Source: Antennarius striatus (lineage: Eukaryota; Chordata; Actinopteri; Lophiiformes; Antennariidae). Taken from it: a stretch of 64,000 nt of DNA. This document shows, piece after piece, positions 11,450 to 23,339 of this stretch. The notes beneath the pieces were generated by a model. The model had not been told where the DNA came from. It saw only the letters and a list, made by a program, of their open reading frames with translations, and did no database searches. Both the position numbers and the translations under genes were made by a program. Where the stretch lies: assembly GCF_040054535.1 (NCBI RefSeq), contig NC_090788.1:1133501-1197500 (forward strand), read 5' to 3'. Numbering within the stretch: the first letter of the stretch is position 1; each line of letters opens with the position of its first letter.

Positions 11450-12490
11450 TCCGGTCCAGCCACCTCCTGAGAACAAAGTCTTGACGTCACCTGGTCTGCA
11501 GTGAAGATGGTGTTGGTGGAGGTGGTAGCAGGTGGTCCTGGTGGAGCAGTGGAGTAGACGTGGGAACAACACCCCGGTCTGCCAATCTGGAGGTACTGTC
11601 CCTGAACCATGACCAGTCATTCACAAAGCTGAAGACCTTATGCAATCAGCATAATGCTGTGTTGGAATATGAGGCACTGGAGTAATTATCAATGAATTAA
11701 GCGTGGATTTCCCAAACTTTGACAGCAGCAGTTTCAATCACATTTCCCTGAATTGAACGTGGAAGCCTGTCACCATGTTGTCATGTTAATTAAAAGGAAA
11801 ACCATTGGACAGTAGGCGTCACCTGAAGAAGACACTTCAGAGGGATTCCAAAGCTGTTTAAGTCAATCCACTGGACGTTAAGAAAGGGATTCAGAGGGAT
11901 TCCTCATCTCATGGTGTCTCCATAGACTTCTCTAATGACCTTATCATCAAAGGCTATGCTGAAAAGATGCATTGTACCTCCTGAACCATTATCTGTCTAA
12001 TGCTCCTCTCCATTACCCTGAAATAGTCTTTCCCCTGAGGAGTGTGATCCCTCAGTAGTTGTAGAACAACATCCGGTCTCCTTTCTTGAAAAGGGGGAAC
12101 ACCACCCCAGTCTGCCAATATTGAGGTACTGTCCCTGACTCCTATGAGATGTTAAAGGACACATCACCCAAGACAATCCCTGGGAAGAGACGTGAGGTAC
12201 TCCAGGCAAATCTTATCCACCTCTTGTGTTCTTCAACTGAGGAGCTTGGTAAACACCTTCAGGACTTCTGCTTGGGTGATGGACAAGTCCACCTCAGCCT
12301 CTGCTTCTACCATGGAAGACATGATAGTGGGATGGAGGAGATCCTCAAACCGTTACCCAACAATATCCACCATTCAACAATATCCTCAGTCCAGGTTGAC
12401 CACTCTTGCTCCGAAAAGCCTGCCACTGGAGTCCCAGGACACAACAAGACTCAATAAGACTGTTTTTGCAGCTTAAAGGCATCCCCTACT
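11450..12490 (-). repeat. Compound of two LINE fragments (minus strand)
   Basis: The stretch 11,450-11,600 repeats the block with TGGTGTTGGTGGAGGTGG also seen at 2640 and 6740. The stretch 12,040-12,480 is the degenerate Rex3-like fragment upstream of unit 4. Both are broken. Their order is the same as before units 2 and 3, marking a shared duplication history. Confidence 0.6.
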
Positions 12491-12534
12491 TCCAGCACCC
12501 ACCACCACGCTGGGCATTGTTGAAAAATTGCAGT

Positions 12535-12793
12535 ACTTTTCCACTGATGTCGTCACTCACCTGATCGCTCCACCCACTTCATCATCTGATTCCAATCACC
12601 TGCCAACTTAAACGCTGCACATCAGCAGTTAAACCACCCATCAATACCAGACTTTCCAGCATTCACCTCCAGACTGATCTGTTGTTGTCTTCTCCTGATC
12701 CTGACCTTCCTTACCTGCTGGTTCCTGTTCCCCTGAAGGACTAGAGAAGTCTTTACCAGTTGTTCCATTTGGATCCCACCATCCCGTTACAGT
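12535..12793 (+). promoter_or_regulatory. Unit 4 promoter and putative noncoding exon 1
   Basis: The conserved block TGATCGCTCCACCCACTTCA is followed by the ATG-free exon candidate ending TTACA|gtatgt at about 12,793. Intron 1 would run to the acceptor at 13,007. Confidence 0.45.
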
Positions 12794-13022
12794 ATGTTCA
12801 CACATACTTGGACAACAAGCTGACTGGGATTCTAGAGAAGGGTTTTTGTTGGGCAGCATGAAGTCTGTTCACTCTGGAGGATCATTTATTATCTGGATAT
12901 CATTTGATCTCCTGCTGTCTCTTGCCTATCAGTCTTCTATATAGAAAGTCATCTTTCCTCAGACTTCTAGATGAAATGAAGTTATAGAGAGTGTGTTCTT
13001 GTTCCAGGTTGGTGGTCTCAAC

Positions 13023-14777
13023 ATGCCTCTGTCGGCTATTATGTGGAGGGTGGTAACTTTGTTTGCCTTGGTTACCCTCATCATGACCAGTGGTAAGTCC
13101 AGCTGTTGATCAACCAGTGTTCAAACAGCTGTGGTAATTTGTTAACACCCACAACAACAGAGAGAGTTTACCATGGTTAATGACGGACTACAACCTAAGA
13201 GCCAGTGATCAGTCGGTCAGGATGGGGACAGACGAAGTGTTGACAGATGGGAAACACCAACACTGTACCGTCTTTCTGTTATTAGACATGGATTTAGTCC
13301 GCAATAGTTAGTCTATGTCTTTTAGTTTGATGAGATTTTTAAGTGAGAATCAGACATGAATTTTAAGTTGTTTTACTGTTTTTGCTTGTTTTTCTGTGTC
13401 TCTTTAGTTCAAAGCCGGAACTCTGACCAAACGTGAGTATTGAACTGTCAGAATAACTGTCAGGATTTAGGAGACCAGAACACTCCAGTCCTCAAAAACC
13501 AAGACGGTGTGTTCATTTATTGTAGAAACAGAACAAGACAAAGACATTAGACTTCAGGAAATCACAAAGTTTATTGACCAGAAAGAGAGAAATGAGTCCT
13601 GAACTCTGCAGAGGGTTCATTCAGTGGGATCAGATCTCAATAACTGGAGAACAAAAAGTCTATACTACTCCTAAACATTTCCTCCACCAGACATTACAGA
13701 ATGATCTTGACATGTTTGGCTATCTGTTGGATGGTTTCTGGTTTGAACTGTCTCACATTCCAGCCTTACGTTTTATCACCCAGATCTTGAGTAAATGAGG
13801 AACAGAACATTCAGTATTAAACACATGAGACCATTCAGAACCATAATTATAAGTCGGGTCGGTAATCTGCAGCTCCGGAGCCACATGAGGTTCTTTCATC
13901 TTATGCTGTGGCTTAGGAAAATAAAATGTAATTATGCAATTGAAACGTTTTAATTTATTTTCGTTCGTTTTTTTAATTGTAATTGTAAATGGCAAGTTTA
14001 TTTTGATCGTGAAACATTTTGATATTAAGCACACCTGTCTGTAAGCCAAGATCCTTCGAGGTGTTGTAACATGATATATACACAGAAAGATTTTTAAATA
14101 TTTTAATTACTGCTTTGTTCCAGTGGCCTTTAACTTAAAAACTGCATCATGTCTCTTTCTTTACATGTCTTATATCATAAAGGGTGTAAATGATATCCAA
14201 AACATGTTCAAAACACAATTAAACCACAGTATTATCTCTTCTATCCATCTGTCTTGTGCTGTATGAACAAAGTAGAGGCTATTAGTCTGACAAAAACATC
14301 CATCCATCTTCCACCGCTTATCTGGAATCGGAATTTTTACATTCTACATTTGCAAAGAAGTTGTTTCTTTTTTTAAAAAGAGTTGAAGAATTTATTTGAC
14401 ATAATTATTAAACTATTAAAAGCACCAGTGAAGACAAATGAACAAAAAATAACTAACTTTGATCTAAACACTAATTGCTTCAAAGGTTTTGTTGACTTTT
14501 TGAGGCCTGATCAAAATCGTTTCGTTACATAATCATGAAGGGCTTGTAAATAGTAAAAATAGAAATCTAAGTGTCTTTTAAAATGTAACTTTTGATTTTA
14601 TCTTCCACCAGTAGCAAAAACCGTGGAGGTCGAGGCAATGGTGACAGTGGAGATGAAAGCCATCGTGAAGGTGGAGATTGTGATGGAGGTGGACATTGTC
14701 GTGGAGACTACAGTAGACGTGGAGGCAGAAGATACCGTGGAATTGGAAGTTTCAGTGGACGTGGACGAGGCTTTTAG
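13023..14777 (+). CDS. Unit 4: small leader plus RGG-like tail protein (86 aa)
   Basis: The exons are 13,023-13,092, 13,408-13,432 and 14,612-14,777, giving 86 residues. The leader starts MPLSAIMWRVVTLFALV. The juxtamembrane exon gives VQSRNSDQ. The tail reads SKNRGGRGNGDSGD, then GGDCDGGGHCRGDY, and ends SFSGRGRGF before TAG. It is the most RGG-like tail in the array. A second acceptor 3 nt downstream (cag and tag in tandem) keeps the frame. After the stop, an overlapping frame stays mostly open and ends in a hydrophobic stretch VMEHYCLFTVLTVLMFIM. It is shared with units 8 and 9 and treated as a separate observation. AATAAA is at 15,045. Confidence 0.58.
13850..14290. repeat. Decayed hAT-like element in unit 4
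   Basis: Sequence such as CTGCAGCTCCGGAGCCACAT matches the left end of the hAT elements in units 2 and 3. The right end is lost. Next to it, at about 14,305, a CATCCATCCATCTTCCACCG stretch is the 3' tail of another retroposon. Confidence 0.5.
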
Positions 14778-15069
14778 GGACGAGGCTTCCCTAAAGTCTT
14801 TGGTAGAGGTGACAGTGGAAACTTAGATGGAGGCTACAGGTACGGTGGACGTTGAGGTGGAGACAGCTCCTGAGACCTCTGAGCTGCTGGTTGGTCCGAC
14901 AGGAGGTGACGGTGTCATGGAGCATTATTGTCTCTTCACTGTTCTGACTGTCCTGATGTTCATCATGTGATCCATGTTGTTTGTTCAATCTTCATCTCAG
15001 ACTGCTCTGCTGATCTGATTTGTAGTTCCTCTTGGTACAAGATGAATAAAAATCACAGGAAATAACGTT

Positions 15070-15820
15070 GGACTCTCGTCATTCATTAACTACCAACTGA
15101 CTCATTCCTTTATTAAATCTCCATCACAAGAAGAACTGGAACAACAACAAGAATAGATGTCATGCAGTCCAGGAAAGTAATCTCTAAAGAACTCTGAGAG
15201 GTTCTGGACTTGATGCCGCTCTGGATGGAGTTTTCTCCACAGAAGGAAAAGTTCAGACATGGACCTGGATTGTTGGAGAGAGTCCTTGGTGTTGAATGGT
15301 GCATCCAATCTGATATCTTTTGTATCTAAGATTCTTAACAAAGACAGAACTTTCACCAGTAGAGGAACTCTCTAGGGTTGGTTCCATGTGTGACCCTCTT
15401 GGTATCTTGAGTCCTGTCATCTTATCTGCATAGAAGATCTTTAGGAGTCTGGGCAGGAGAACATTCGGTTGCGATGTTAGTAGACCTGAGATGGTGGCTC
15501 AGGACTGGACAAGTTGAACGGATGGACTTTTCCATTTGGAGAAAGTGAATATTATGAGATGTTTGAAACCACTGGGAGGTAGGAGGTAACCACAACACAG
15601 TTTACATTTCAGTATCTCGATCGAAGAGGATTCTGGAGTCATGACTTACCCGCTGTCACAGCATGTGAACTCAAACATTGATTATTAGACTGGAATTTAT
15701 CCATAGACTTAGTATGGACCTCATCTGGTGGACTGTTATTGACCCACAACAGGGTGAACTTGGGTAACAATTTGACAAACAAACCTGTGGTTTTGTTCAA
15801 TCAATCTAATGAAGAAAGAC
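15070..15820. other. 3' flank of unit 4, no gene seen
   Basis: This holds the 3' flanking block common to all units (TTAACTACCAACTGA, then GGTTCTGGACTTGATG), then unique sequence. An inverted copy of part of it lies at 30,440-31,250. I find no coding exon. Confidence 0.5.
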
Positions 15821-15825
15821 TTCAG

Positions 15826-16082
15826 TACTTTTCCACTCACCCACTCACACATCTGATCGCTCCACCCATTTCATCATCTGATTCCAATCACCTGCCAACT
15901 CAAACGCTGCTCATCAACAGTCAAACCACCCGTCAATACCAGACACTCCAGCATTCACCTCCAGACTGATCTGTTGTCGTCTTCTCCTGATCCTGACCTT
16001 CCTTACCTGCTGGTTCCTGTTCCCCTGAAGGACTAGAGAAGTCTTTACCAGTTGTTCCATTTGGATCCCACCGTCCCGTTAC
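15826..16082 (+). promoter_or_regulatory. Unit 5 promoter and putative noncoding exon 1
   Basis: The conserved block CTTTTCCACTCACCCACTCA and GATCGCTCCACCCATTTCA is followed by the ATG-free exon candidate. As in unit 2, the distance from the putative donor to the coding exon acceptor is only about 70 nt, because the segment with the short upstream ORF is deleted. Confidence 0.45.
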
Positions 16083-16168
16083 AGTATGTTCACACATACT
16101 TGGACAACAAGCTGACTGGAAATGAAGTTATAGAGAGTGTGTTCTTGTTCCAGGTTGGTGGTCTGAAC

Positions 16169-18403
16169 ATGTGTCTGTCGGCTGTTATGTGGAGGGTGGT
16201 AACTTTGGTTGCCTTGGTTACCCTCATCATGACCAGTGGTAAGTCCAAGAGTTGATCAACCAGTGTTCAAACAGCTGTGTGTGGAATCAGACATGAAGTG
16301 TAAGTTGAGCCTAAGTTTAAGTTGTCTGACTGTTTTTTCTTGTTTTTCTGTGTCTTTTCAGTCCAAAGCCAGTGCCCTCCCCATGTGTGAGTATTGTACT
16401 ATTGACATAACTGTCATGGTTTTAGGAGACCAGAACTCTCCGGTACTCAGATACCCAGACAGTGTGTTCATTTATTCTAAAAACAGAACAAGACAAACAT
16501 GTCAGACTTCAGGAAATCACATGGTTTACTCATCAGACAGAAATAAATGAATCCTAAACTCTGCAGAGGGTTCATTCAGTGGGATCAGATCTGACCAATA
16601 GGAAGTCCAATCATTGGAGAACGAAAAGTCTATCATGTTTGACTACCTTCTGGATGGTTTCTGCTATATGATCTGAACAGTCTGACATTTTTAAATTACA
16701 TTTTATCACCCAGACTTTGAATGAATGAGGATCAGAACATTCATTATTAAACACATGAGAAAATGCAGGATCATAGAGTTCTGTCAGCGACCTGCAGCTC
16801 TGGAGCAAAATGAGGATCTTTCATCCTTAAGCTCTGTGTGGCTCTGGGGAAAACATCTAAATACCCACGTAAAGTGTTGTTTTTTAGTTGTGTAATTTTT
16901 CTAATTGTAAATTGCAACATTATTTTGATGGTAAAACGTTGATAATTTCCATACTACTGACTGCACCTGTCGAGGTGTTGTAACATGAGATGTTTACATA
17001 TAAAGATTTTTAAACATCTTCGTGACACTTTTCTCCAAACAGTGTCTGTAACAGTGTCCAGCGTCTCCATATCAGTTACCTGAAGCCAACCTTAGGGTCA
17101 GCAGCTCTGTTTCCTCCTTCAACAACCAGATCAATTGAGATCAATTAAAAGCTGCATCTTGGGGTTTTCATCCAGTGTTTTCCATCTTAAGGGGTGTGAG
17201 TGATGTCCAAAATATCTGTTCAAAACACAATCAAGCTACTGTAGTGTCTTCCTCTTCACCCGTCTGTCTCACACTTTTGAAAAAACTAGCAGCTTATAGT
17301 CTGGAAAATACATTAATATAAAAAGAAATTTTATTATTTTTTGTAGCTCAAACTATGCGTCACACTCACTAAAAACTGGTAGGAGCAGAATTTCCATTAA
17401 CCAGCAAAGTAAACATGTATGCAGATAATTGTCAAATATCTTTTTATCATTGTTCACAAAAATATTGCTTAATTTTCAATAATTTTTCATAATTCAGATG
17501 AATGTTCTCCCACACGCTCCAAAAGCCCAAAGGTTATTTAAGATTGACGACCGGCAGTATTTTTTGTTTGCTCTGTGGATAATTTAAGTTCATCTTTTTG
17601 ATTCATTTGAATCTTCAACACAATGTGTTTCATTATTATTTTAAATGTTTTAAATTTGTTCACATTTTCCACATTCCCTCAGTGTTTTTGCTCTCCACCC
17701 CCCCATCAGCCCAACTCCGTTCACCTGTCTCCACAGGTGCAGCTCATCCTAACCAGACCTACATATCAGCCCCTCCTGCAGGCTCAGCCTTTGTCTCCTT
17801 GTTGGAGACTCGTCCTCCTCTCCACTTCCTGCTCTTGGTTTATTTCTCTGAAATGAATCATAAATAATCAGTTAATATATTCTTGAATAGAGTTGTAGAA
17901 GTTTCTATCTCTCTAATACATTGAAGAAATGATGTTAGTCATTAAACTTTAAATAAAACATCAGTGAAGACAAATGAACAAGATAGAACTCGTGAAAGAC
18001 CAGAAGGGTAATTGAGCAAACATGGAGCAAAACAAGTAGTAGATACTAAGGTCATGTTCACTTTTATCTAAACAGAAATTGTTTCAAAGATTTTATTACG
18101 TTTTGAGGTTTAATCCAAATTTCTTTCTTGTAAAATCATGGAAGGTTTTTGAATGGTAAAAATAGAAATATAACTGCCTTTTAAATGTAATTTTTTTCAT
18201 TTGAATTCTAAAGAGGGAGCTCTTCGATTGGAAGCGGATCCCGTGTACGTAGAGGCTCCGACAGAGGCGTTGGTCTACGCGACAGTGGAGACAGCAATCA
18301 ACGTGGAGATTCGAGTTGGCTTAGACCCCACGGCTTTGAAAGAATTGTTGGAGATGACAGTGGAGACTGTGGAGGTGGAAATTGTCGTGGATACAGACGC
18401 TAA
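16169..18403 (+). CDS. Unit 5: small leader plus Ser/Gly/Arg-rich tail protein (94 aa)
   Basis: The exons are 16,169-16,238, 16,362-16,386 and 18,214-18,403. The leader starts MCLSAVMWRVVTLVALV. The second exon gives VQSQCPPH. The tail of 62 codons begins GSSSIGSGSRVRRGSDRGV, carries a single DCGGGNC pair and ends RGYRR before TAA. A decayed hAT element fills the last intron. AATAAA is at 18,535. The tail differs widely from units 2-4 while the leader is nearly unchanged. Confidence 0.58.
16783..17850. repeat. Decayed hAT-like element in unit 5
   Basis: The left end resembles GCGACCTGCAGCTCTGGAGC and the internal part matches 17,500-17,840 to 4,540-4,870 in unit 2. The right terminus is missing. 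It occupies the same intron position as in units 1-4. Confidence 0.6.
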
Positions 18404-18785
18404 GGCTCTAACAGAAGTGGAGGTGGAAGCAGCTCCTGAGACCGATGAGCTGCTGGATCGTTCGACACCATCATTCAGACTTCCTCTCAGACTGCTCTGG
18501 TGCTCTGACTTGTAGTTCCTCTTGGTAGAAGATGAATAAATAGCATTCAAAAGACCGTTGGACTCTTGTCATCCATTAACTACCAATAGATTGCTTCCCT
18601 TATTAAATATCCATCGCAAGAAGAACTGGAATAACAACAAAGAACAGACGTCAAAGAGTTAATGAAATGATCTCTAAAGAACTCTGAGAGGTTCTGGACT
18701 TCATCTCTGATGATGCTGCTCTGGATGGAGTTTTCTCCACAGAAGGAAGCAGCACATTGATCCCACTGGGTCAAAGATTCAGCAT

Positions 18786-19150
18786 CTTATATTATTATAC
18801 AGTAATTCCTTGCATATTTGTGCTTCAAGATGCCCGGCTTCACTACATCACTGATTTTTAGTAGGTAGGCATGTGATACTGTACGCGCATGCTATTGGCC
18901 GACAGCATCCAGAGGTGCAATGCGTTCTTAGATTCACGGAACACAGCGCACTTTCGTGCGCTTAAAAGTGCTAAACAGTCTACAAGAGTGTGGAAAAGGT
19001 AATACAGATAGAAGGTGGTTTAATATCAGTATGGGAAGGGTTAATAAATGTTTAAATTACCGTAAACAATCAAATAGATAGTTTGTTGCTATATCGCGGA
19101 ATTTGCTTGCTGTTGGTGGTCCTGGAACGCATTAACTGGAATTACTTGTT
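18786..19150. mobile_element. Tigger/pogo-like MITE
   Basis: The ends CAGTAATTCCTTGCATATTT and, inverted, AAGTAATTCCAGTTAATGCG flank about 360 bp without coding potential. TA lies at the left border. It is a sister of the copy at 6128 and sits at the same distance from its unit. Confidence 0.65.
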
Positions 19151-19735
19151 TGGCCAGTTCATTGGTTTTATCTGGTTTAACAGATATAACTGGGTATCAT
19201 CTGCATAACAGTGAAAGTTGACGGGGTGTTTCCTTATCAAATTACCTAAAAGAAGCGTGTATAAGATAACCAGTTTTTGACCAAGAACTGAGCCTTGAGG
19301 AACTCCACAGCTAGCTGTAGTGAACTGGGAAGAGTTGTTAAATAAACGAGAAACAATCAGTTGGACAGGACTTTAACCACATCAGTGCTGATCCCTTCAT
19401 ACCAATGGTTTTGTCCAGTCATTGCAAAATAATGTGACGGTCGATAGTATTAAAAGATGCTCTAAGATCCAAGAGAGCCAGTAGAAAAACAAGCCCTCTG
19501 TCTGAAGCGGTTAGAAGATCATTGCTATCTTTGACCTGTCCCGTTTCCGTACTGTTATGCTCCCTGAAACCCGACTGGAAATTCTCAAATAGACTGTTGG
19601 ATTTAAGGAAGTCACACAACTGATTAGAAACAATTTTCTCCAAGATCTTAGTTCTGAGGTGGACATTTTGTGACCCATCAGAGGGCGCACTAGGGTAACT
19701 CATGGGCCATTTGATTGCCATTTCATAGTATTAAT
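19140..19735 (-). mobile_element. L2-clade LINE fragment
   Basis: The minus strand reads TKILEKIVSNQLCDFLKSNS and FQSGFREHNSTETGQVKD, typical of the RT domain of L2-type fish LINEs. Further along, with frameshifts, it gives FTVMQMIPS in place of the usual [11 protein letters not shown]. It is truncated at both ends and inactive. It probably inserted beside the MITE. Confidence 0.8.
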
Positions 19736-20219
19736 AACTTTACAAACAAACCTGTGGCATATTCAATCAATGATTAATGAATGGATGATGAAAGTGTACG
19801 ATGGCGTATTTTTGTTGGGTTGTTTTAATATGTGTTCCTTCCTGTTGATCAGGAAGGAACGCATAAAGTTTTGGGTTGGATCTAGAGGTATCTGGATCAC
19901 AGATCATAGGCTGATAAATTTTCTTCTTAACGTTAATTTTAGAAATCAATCACTAAGACAAGCTGATCCAGCAACATATTTCTAAGGGGAGTGGAGCATT
20001 GATCTGGCAAATATTTAAAGGAAGTATTGTTCGGCCTGGTTTTCTACCTGTTTAAACACAAGCTGTTGATTTCTATGATATCCTACTATCTATGATTTTT
20101 ATGATATCTATTATCTCCTATGTAACTCAACAGGTAGAAGTTAGCATTGGGCTTCAGATTGGTCTGATCATATCGCTCATTGAACCTAGACTTGAGGTTG
20201 ATGGCTGTTTTTCTTCCAT

Positions 20220-20860
20220 CCTAACATCTGTTTTGTTCTTTCGTGTTTTTCGTGTCTTGTCTCTCCATGTGTTTGTCCATCTTTGTCACGTCCATCTTCG
20301 TCATGTGTACTTGCCCCAAGGCGCCCATACTCCCGTGAGTTTCTGCTCGACGTGCACAGAACAACTTTTTTGGACTTAAAGCCAGCAGACGCGGAAGTGC
20401 TGTGTGAGTGTGGTCTGCTCCGGAGGCCTGCTCAACCACCGACTCCCAACTCCTGCTCCCCGCCCGCAGTGGAAGTGCCACAGGCGGGGCATGCAAAAGC
20501 AGAAGAGGGGCAGGCGCGGAGGCATCCGGGCTCGGCTACGGAGTGTATAGAGATGTTTACCAACCCTTTGTGTTTCATCTCATACTTTGTGCTGTACTGT
20601 CTGTTGTACTGCCTGTGTTGTACTACCTGTTGTCCTGCCTGTGTTGTACTGCCTGTGTTGTACTGCCTGTGTTGTACTGCCTGTGTTGTACTGCCTGTTG
20701 TACTTCCTGTGGTTCTGCCTGTGTTGTACTGCCTGTTGTACTGCCTGTTTACTGTGGGTCAGAGAGGACTGCAATTTTGTCTGTGCTGTATGTCGTGTCT
20801 ACATGGTACACTTGACAATAAAGCTGACTTAGACTTTGATGTTTGTATTCTAGACGGTGT
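20220..20860 (+). mobile_element. LINE remnant with internal 14-bp minisatellite
   Basis: The stretch up to 20,560 has the Arg-rich 5' ORF remnant found at the start of fish LINEs (a frame giving RRGIRARLR-like residues near 20,500). The stretch 20,600-20,750 is a tandem array of TGTGTTGTACTGCC with variants. The end GACAATAAAGCTGACTT is a LINE 3' end. It looks like an internally deleted copy with the body replaced by a minisatellite. Confidence 0.45.
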
Positions 20861-21169
20861 GTCCTTGGCAACCAGGGTATAAAATTAAATTCACAAACCC
20901 CAATGGAACATTTGAAAGGAGGTCATAAAGTTGGGTAGCCTCTCCAAGAAGCCAGGTAGGTAAACACCCAGCGTTGAAAAATGTAAATCTGTTCTTGGGA
21001 TGGGTTTCAATCAGTATAGAAGACCAAATTTACAATTGTCAGAGTCACATTCTCGAAATGCTGCTCTCCATACCAGTATATATAAAAGAAAAATGATTAT
21101 TCACCCTGTTTTAATAATTCTTCATAAAATTGGCAACTCTCATGAACCACAAAAAAATTCCTTGACACC

Positions 21170-21452
21170 TGCTCACTCACCCAACAGCTCCACCCACATC
21201 AGCTGATTCCATTCACCTGCCAACTCAACCGCAGCTCATCAGCAGTCAAACCAGATTTTCCCAACAATCTTTGCTATACTGTTCTTCTCCCGTCAAAGCA
21301 AGACACTCCAGCATTCACCTCCAGACTGATCTGTTGTCGTCTTCTCCTGATCCTGACCTTCCTTACCTGCTGGTTCCTGTTCCCATGAAGGACTAGAGAA
21401 GTCTTTACCAGTTGTTCCATTTGGATCCCACCGTCCCGTTACAGTATGTTCA
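21170..21452 (+). promoter_or_regulatory. Unit 6 promoter and putative noncoding exon 1
   Basis: The block CAGCTCCACCCACATCAGCT is followed by a region with GCTATACTG at about 21,271, perhaps a weak TATA element. The exon candidate then runs from CATTCACCTCCAGACTG to TTACA before gtatgt. Confidence 0.45.
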
Positions 21453-21671
21453 CACATACTTGGACAACAAGCTGACTGGGATTCTAGAGAAGGGTTTTTG
21501 TTGGGCAGCATGAAGTCTGTTTACTCTGGAGGATCATTTATTATCTGGATATCATTTGATCTGCGGTCTCTTTCCTATCAGTCTTCTACATAGAAAGTCA
21601 TCTTTCCTCAGACTTCCAGATGAAATGAAGTTATAGAGTGTGTGTTCTTGTTCCAGGTTGGTGGTCTGACC

Positions 21672-23004
21672 ATGCTTGTGTGGGCTGTTGTGTGTGGGGC
21701 GGTAACTTCGGTCACCTTGGTTACACTCATCGTAATCTGTGGTAAGTCCAAGAGTTGATCAGAGTGTTAAAACGGTTGTGGTAATTTAACACCCACAACA
21801 ACAGAGGACTTTGAGTCAACATGAAATAATCAGGCTATATGGTTTTAGTGCACAATAGTCAGTCTACATGGGCAGCACTGTGGCCTGACAGCAAGAAGGT
21901 CCTTGGTTCGGTTCCACTTGGGGCTTTCTGGTTGTAGTTTGTATGTTGTTCCCGTATCAGCGTGGGTTCTCTCCAGGTTGTCCAGACTCCTCGCACTATT
22001 AAAGATATGCAGCTTTGGTGAACTGGTCACTATAAATTGTCTGTAGATTTGCTTGTCGATGGGTGTTTGTCTGTCTGAGTGGGTCTGGGATGAACTGGTG
22101 ACTTGTCCAGGGTGTACCCCGCCTCTCGCCCATAGTCAGCTGGGATAGGCTCCAGCGTAACCAGTAACCCGGATTCAAAGAAGTGGGTGAAGATGAATGA
22201 ATGGTTTTATAAATGTGTGGAATCAGACGTTAACTTTACGTTGGTCTATCTTACTGTTGTTTCTGGTTTCTGTGTCTCTTTAGTCAAAAGCCACACCTCC
22301 AATGGAACGTGAGTATTGTCCTGTCAGCATAACACAACATGATATTTAAAGTATTTTGTGAAAATCAATGCCAACTGTGAACAATAGAGGTCTGGTGGTG
22401 TTTGAGAGCATGTCAGGACCAGGAAACTCTCTGGAGAACAACTCAGTTAATTTCCCGATGGTGACAAATGTAGAACACGCTTCAGTGCACAAAATTACAT
22501 ATTAGCCAGCGTCAAGCTAGCACAAACAAAACAGCATACCACTCTAGTGACATTTAAATCATCAAATATACAAGTGAACATGAAGATAGAACTTGTGAAA
22601 CAGCAGAAGCAGAACCAACCATATATGGAGCAGGACTGAGTCCATGTTTACTTTGATCGAAACAGTAATTGCTTCTAAGACTTTTTGACGTTTCAATAAA
22701 TCTTAATAAATCAAAACGGGCTAATAGATTACGAAACAAATATGAATGTAAGTGTCCTCTAAAATGTATTTTTTATTTGAGACACAGCAGAGGTGGAGAA
22801 AGATACTACGATGGAGGCGGAGGCTTCTCTGGAGGCGGAGGTGGAGGCTACGGTGGAGGTGGAGGCTACGGTGGAAGTGGAGGCTACGGTGGAGGCTGTG
22901 ATGGAGGCGGAGGTGGAGGCTATGGTGGAGGCTGTGATGGAGGCGGAGGTGGCGGCTGTGATGGAGGCGGAGGTGGCGGCTGTGATGGAGGAGGCTGTGG
23001 TTGA
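21672..23004 (+). CDS. Unit 6: small leader plus poly-Gly/Cys tail protein (102 aa)
   Basis: The exons are 21,672-21,741, 22,284-22,308 and 22,791-23,004. The leader starts MLVWAVVCGAVTSVTLV and differs from that of units 2-5 at many sites. The second exon gives VKSHTSNG. The tail starts GGERYYDGGGGFSGGG and continues as Gly runs broken by Tyr, Cys and Asp (GGYGGGCDGGGGGG), ending GGGCG at TGA. The acceptor is a tandem cagcag, so an extra Arg may be included. The Gly frame continues for 21 codons after the TGA to TAA at 23,068. AATAAA is at 23,270. Composition is close to Gly-rich cysteine proteins, but there is no known domain. Confidence 0.6.
21863..22204. mobile_element. tRNA-like SINE in intron 1 of unit 6
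   Basis: GGGCAGCACTGTGGCCTGAC and the B-box-like GGTTCGGTTCC are followed by GGTGTACCCCGCCTCTCGCC and a short ATGAATGA end. This is a common teleost tRNA-like SINE. It is present at the same site in units 7 and 12, and in degraded form in unit 11, but not in units 2-5. Confidence 0.75.
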
Positions 23005-23339
23005 TGTGGAGGTGGATGCTGGCGTGGACGTCAAGGCTGCGGTGGAGACGTTCAGCTGTTTCCCCTCTAAACACATGACCCTCTGTTTAAATCACATTCA
23101 GATCTCTAACTTCACACTAATGAAATGTTCACTCTGTCTCTGGGCAGAGGACACTCTGGACACTCTGAGACATTTTTCACCATCATGACACCCTGTTGTT
23201 CTTTGTTCTTCAAACTTCATCTCAGACTGCTCTGGTGCTCTGATTTGTACTTCCTCTTGATACAAGATGAATAAAAATCATAGAAAAGACTGTTGGACTC
23301 TTGTCATCTATTAACTACCAGTTGATTGCTTCCTTTATT

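Noticed and set aside
20408-20832. Cys-rich CVVLPVLYC repeats as a cysteine-rich peptide gene
   Set aside because: Translation of a 14-bp minisatellite within a LINE remnant. No start, signal peptide or splice sites are convincing.
22721-23074. Minus-strand Leu/His/Ser and Thr/Ser/Ala ORFs over the tail exons
   Set aside because: They are the antisense readings of the Gly repeat and have no independent gene features.
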